A DNA stretch of 21,628 nucleotides, taken from assembly GCA_964514175.1 (NCBI GenBank), contig CAZEPQ010000013.1, positions 1 through 21,628 of the forward strand. Direction: 5' to 3'. Shown piece by piece: positions 20,665 to 21,628 of the stretch (position 1 is its first letter; every line of letters begins with the position of its first letter). The position numbers and the translations under genes were made by a program. The notes below the pieces were generated by a model that ran no database searches, was not told the origin of the DNA, and saw only the letters and a list, made by a program, of their open reading frames with translations. This DNA comes from HGM13006 sp964514175 (GTDB taxonomy: Bacteria; Bacillota; Clostridia; Oscillospirales; Oscillospiraceae).

Positions 20665-21555
20665 ATGAAGTTTTGGAAAACATTTCGCTACTACTCCAAA
20701 AAATTCAGTTCCTATCACATATCAACCTATGCTGCCAGTGCCTCTTTCTTTGTGTTCACAGCAATTTTCCCCCTGCTTATGCTGACGCTGTCTATTCTCA
20801 GCTATACCCCCCTGGGAACCGAGACCTTCCTGGAGGGTGTGACCAGACTTTTACCCAGCGCTCTACGCAACGTGTTCCAGTATATTACAGAGGATCTGCA
20901 ACCCACCAATGCGGCGACTCTGTCCTTGTCCCTGGTGGCAACCCTGTGGACCGCCGCAAAGAGTATGCTGGGCCTGCTGGACGGTCTTAACAGCATTGCA
21001 GATATCAACGACACCAGAAACTTTATATTTAAGCGCATCGTCTGTATCTTCTACATGCTGATCCTAATTGCGGGACTGCTGGTCACCCTGGGCCTGCGGG
21101 TCTTCGGTCAGGCCATTTTGGGCGTGTTGGAAAAGTACCTTCCGCATCTGGCCATGGTATTCTCCCGGGTGATGGACTTCCAAGGCCCCACATTGTTCCT
21201 TGTGATCGCCCTTTTGATTGCCCTGATCTATGCATATTTCCCCAACAAAAAAATGAGGTTTTTCATGCAGCTCCCTGGAGCCTTATTCACCTCCGCCGCA
21301 TGGCTGGTATTTTCGGAACTATACTCCATCTATGTGGAGCATTTTTCCTCCTTCTCTGCCCTTTATGGAAGCCTGGGCATTCTGATCATCGCAATGCTGT
21401 GGCTGTACTTCTGTATGTCCATCATCTTTATCGGCGCCGTCATCAACCGAATTTATCCCAGCATCTTCTGGCGAAGTTACGTTGTGATTAAACATCGAAG
21501 AAGAGAAAAGCACTACAAGGAAGCAAGCACCCATGAGACAGATCAATCAGAATAA
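20665..21555 (+). CDS. YihY/BrkB-family inner membrane protein
   Basis: 296 residues; ATG 20665 with AAAGGAGG seven bases upstream. Six hydrophobic segments at about residues 24-46, 88-108, 121-146, 168-192, 206-226 and 236-262. Family landmarks: the start AASASFFVFTAIFPLLMLTL, SLVATLWTAAKSMLGLLDGL near 90 and YGSLGILIIAMLWLYFCMSI near the end. These are six-helix proteins once called ribonuclease BN in error; their true role is not settled. 21 nt after the fumarase-beta gene, so probably the last gene of this unit. The tail is basic (KHRRREKHYKEA) and cytosolic. Confidence 0.9.
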   Translation: MKFWKTFRYYSKKFSSYHISTYAASASFFVFTAIFPLLMLTLSILSYTPLGTETFLEGVTRLLPSALRNVFQYITEDLQPTNAATLSLSLVATLWTAAKSMLGLLDGLNSIADINDTRNFIFKRIVCIFYMLILIAGLLVTLGLRVFGQAILGVLEKYLPHLAMVFSRVMDFQGPTLFLVIALLIALIYAYFPNKKMRFFMQLPGALFTSAAWLVFSELYSIYVEHFSSFSALYGSLGILIIAMLWLYFCMSIIFIGAVINRIYPSIFWRSYVVIKHRRREKHYKEASTHETDQSE

Positions 21556-21575
21556 AAATGCGTCCCTTCCAATCC

Positions 21576-21606
21576 GGCCAATGTCACTAAGTTAGTGACA
21601 CTGGCC
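21576..21606. repeat. Long near-perfect inverted repeat after the YihY gene
   Basis: GGCCA-a-TGTCACTAA (21576-21590), a single G, then TTAGTGACA-c-TGGCC (21592-21606): 14 of 15 arm positions pair. It is 20 nt after the stop. There is no T-run, so it is either a factor-independent 3' end of poor type or a small dispersed palindrome. The remaining bases to 21628 show nothing. Confidence 0.55.
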
Positions 21607-21628
21607 CCAAACACAGCTCCATAACGAG

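Noticed and set aside
1..21628. CRISPR array, rRNA or tRNA genes
   Set aside because: No regularly spaced repeats of array type, and no tRNA- or rRNA-like stretch, were found by eye.

Overview
The window looks like a low-to-mid-GC Gram-positive anaerobe of the class Clostridia, probably an Oscillospiraceae/Ruminococcaceae-type gut bacterium. The grounds are AGGAGG-type ribosome binding sites, clear sigma-A promoters, an [FeFe]-hydrogenase, a YihY-type membrane protein and a Tn4451-like (TnpX/TnpW) recombination module. The assignment is from gene content only; no rRNA or tRNA gene was found.

Layout. (1) 1-3700: accessory genes on the + strand. There is the tail of a DUF4143-type ATPase. A well-formed promoter (566-594) then drives a run of two class I methyltransferases, an aminoglycoside-phosphotransferase-fold kinase and a small membrane-anchored coiled-coil protein. 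(2) 3734-6110: a mobilization module on the - strand. It has a MOBP-type relaxase split by an apparent 1-nt deletion, a mobC-like gene with a good ribosome binding site but no ordinary start codon, and upstream a gene-free stretch full of inverted repeats that is the best place for an oriT. (3) 6290-8405: a - strand operon with its own promoter, a 14-codon leader peptide, a mutually exclusive base-pairing arrangement over the ribosome binding site, a two-domain GNAT acetyltransferase and an alpha/alpha-toroid protein. It looks like inducible cargo. (4) 8427-10600: a small TnpW-like gene and a large serine recombinase, closing the mobile part. (5) 10780-14519: chromosomal-looking - strand operon encoding a NuoF-tail/GltD fusion flavoprotein and an [FeFe]-hydrogenase, overlapping by 7 nt. 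(6) 14622-18817: MoxR ATPase, DUF58 protein and TgpA-like transglutaminase, a classic three-gene set, ending at a strong bidirectional terminator. (7) 18846-21606: a Nudix hydrolase diverging from a DivIVA-like coiled-coil gene, a stand-alone class I fumarase/tartrate dehydratase beta subunit and a YihY/BrkB membrane protein.

How it fits together. The recombinase, relaxase, mobC, palindromes and resistance-like cargo (GNAT, phosphotransferase, methyltransferases) make a mobilizable element inserted next to the 3' end of the hydrogenase operon. Its right end should lie in 10600-10779; its left end may be outside the window. Two lesions (split relaxase, missing mobC start) suggest that self-mobilization is decaying. 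The most unusual items are the leader-peptide-controlled GNAT/toroid operon, the GAATTC-centred palindrome family with co-varying arms, the AGGTGYC cluster upstream of mobC, and the fumarase beta subunit coupled to a DivIVA-like gene.
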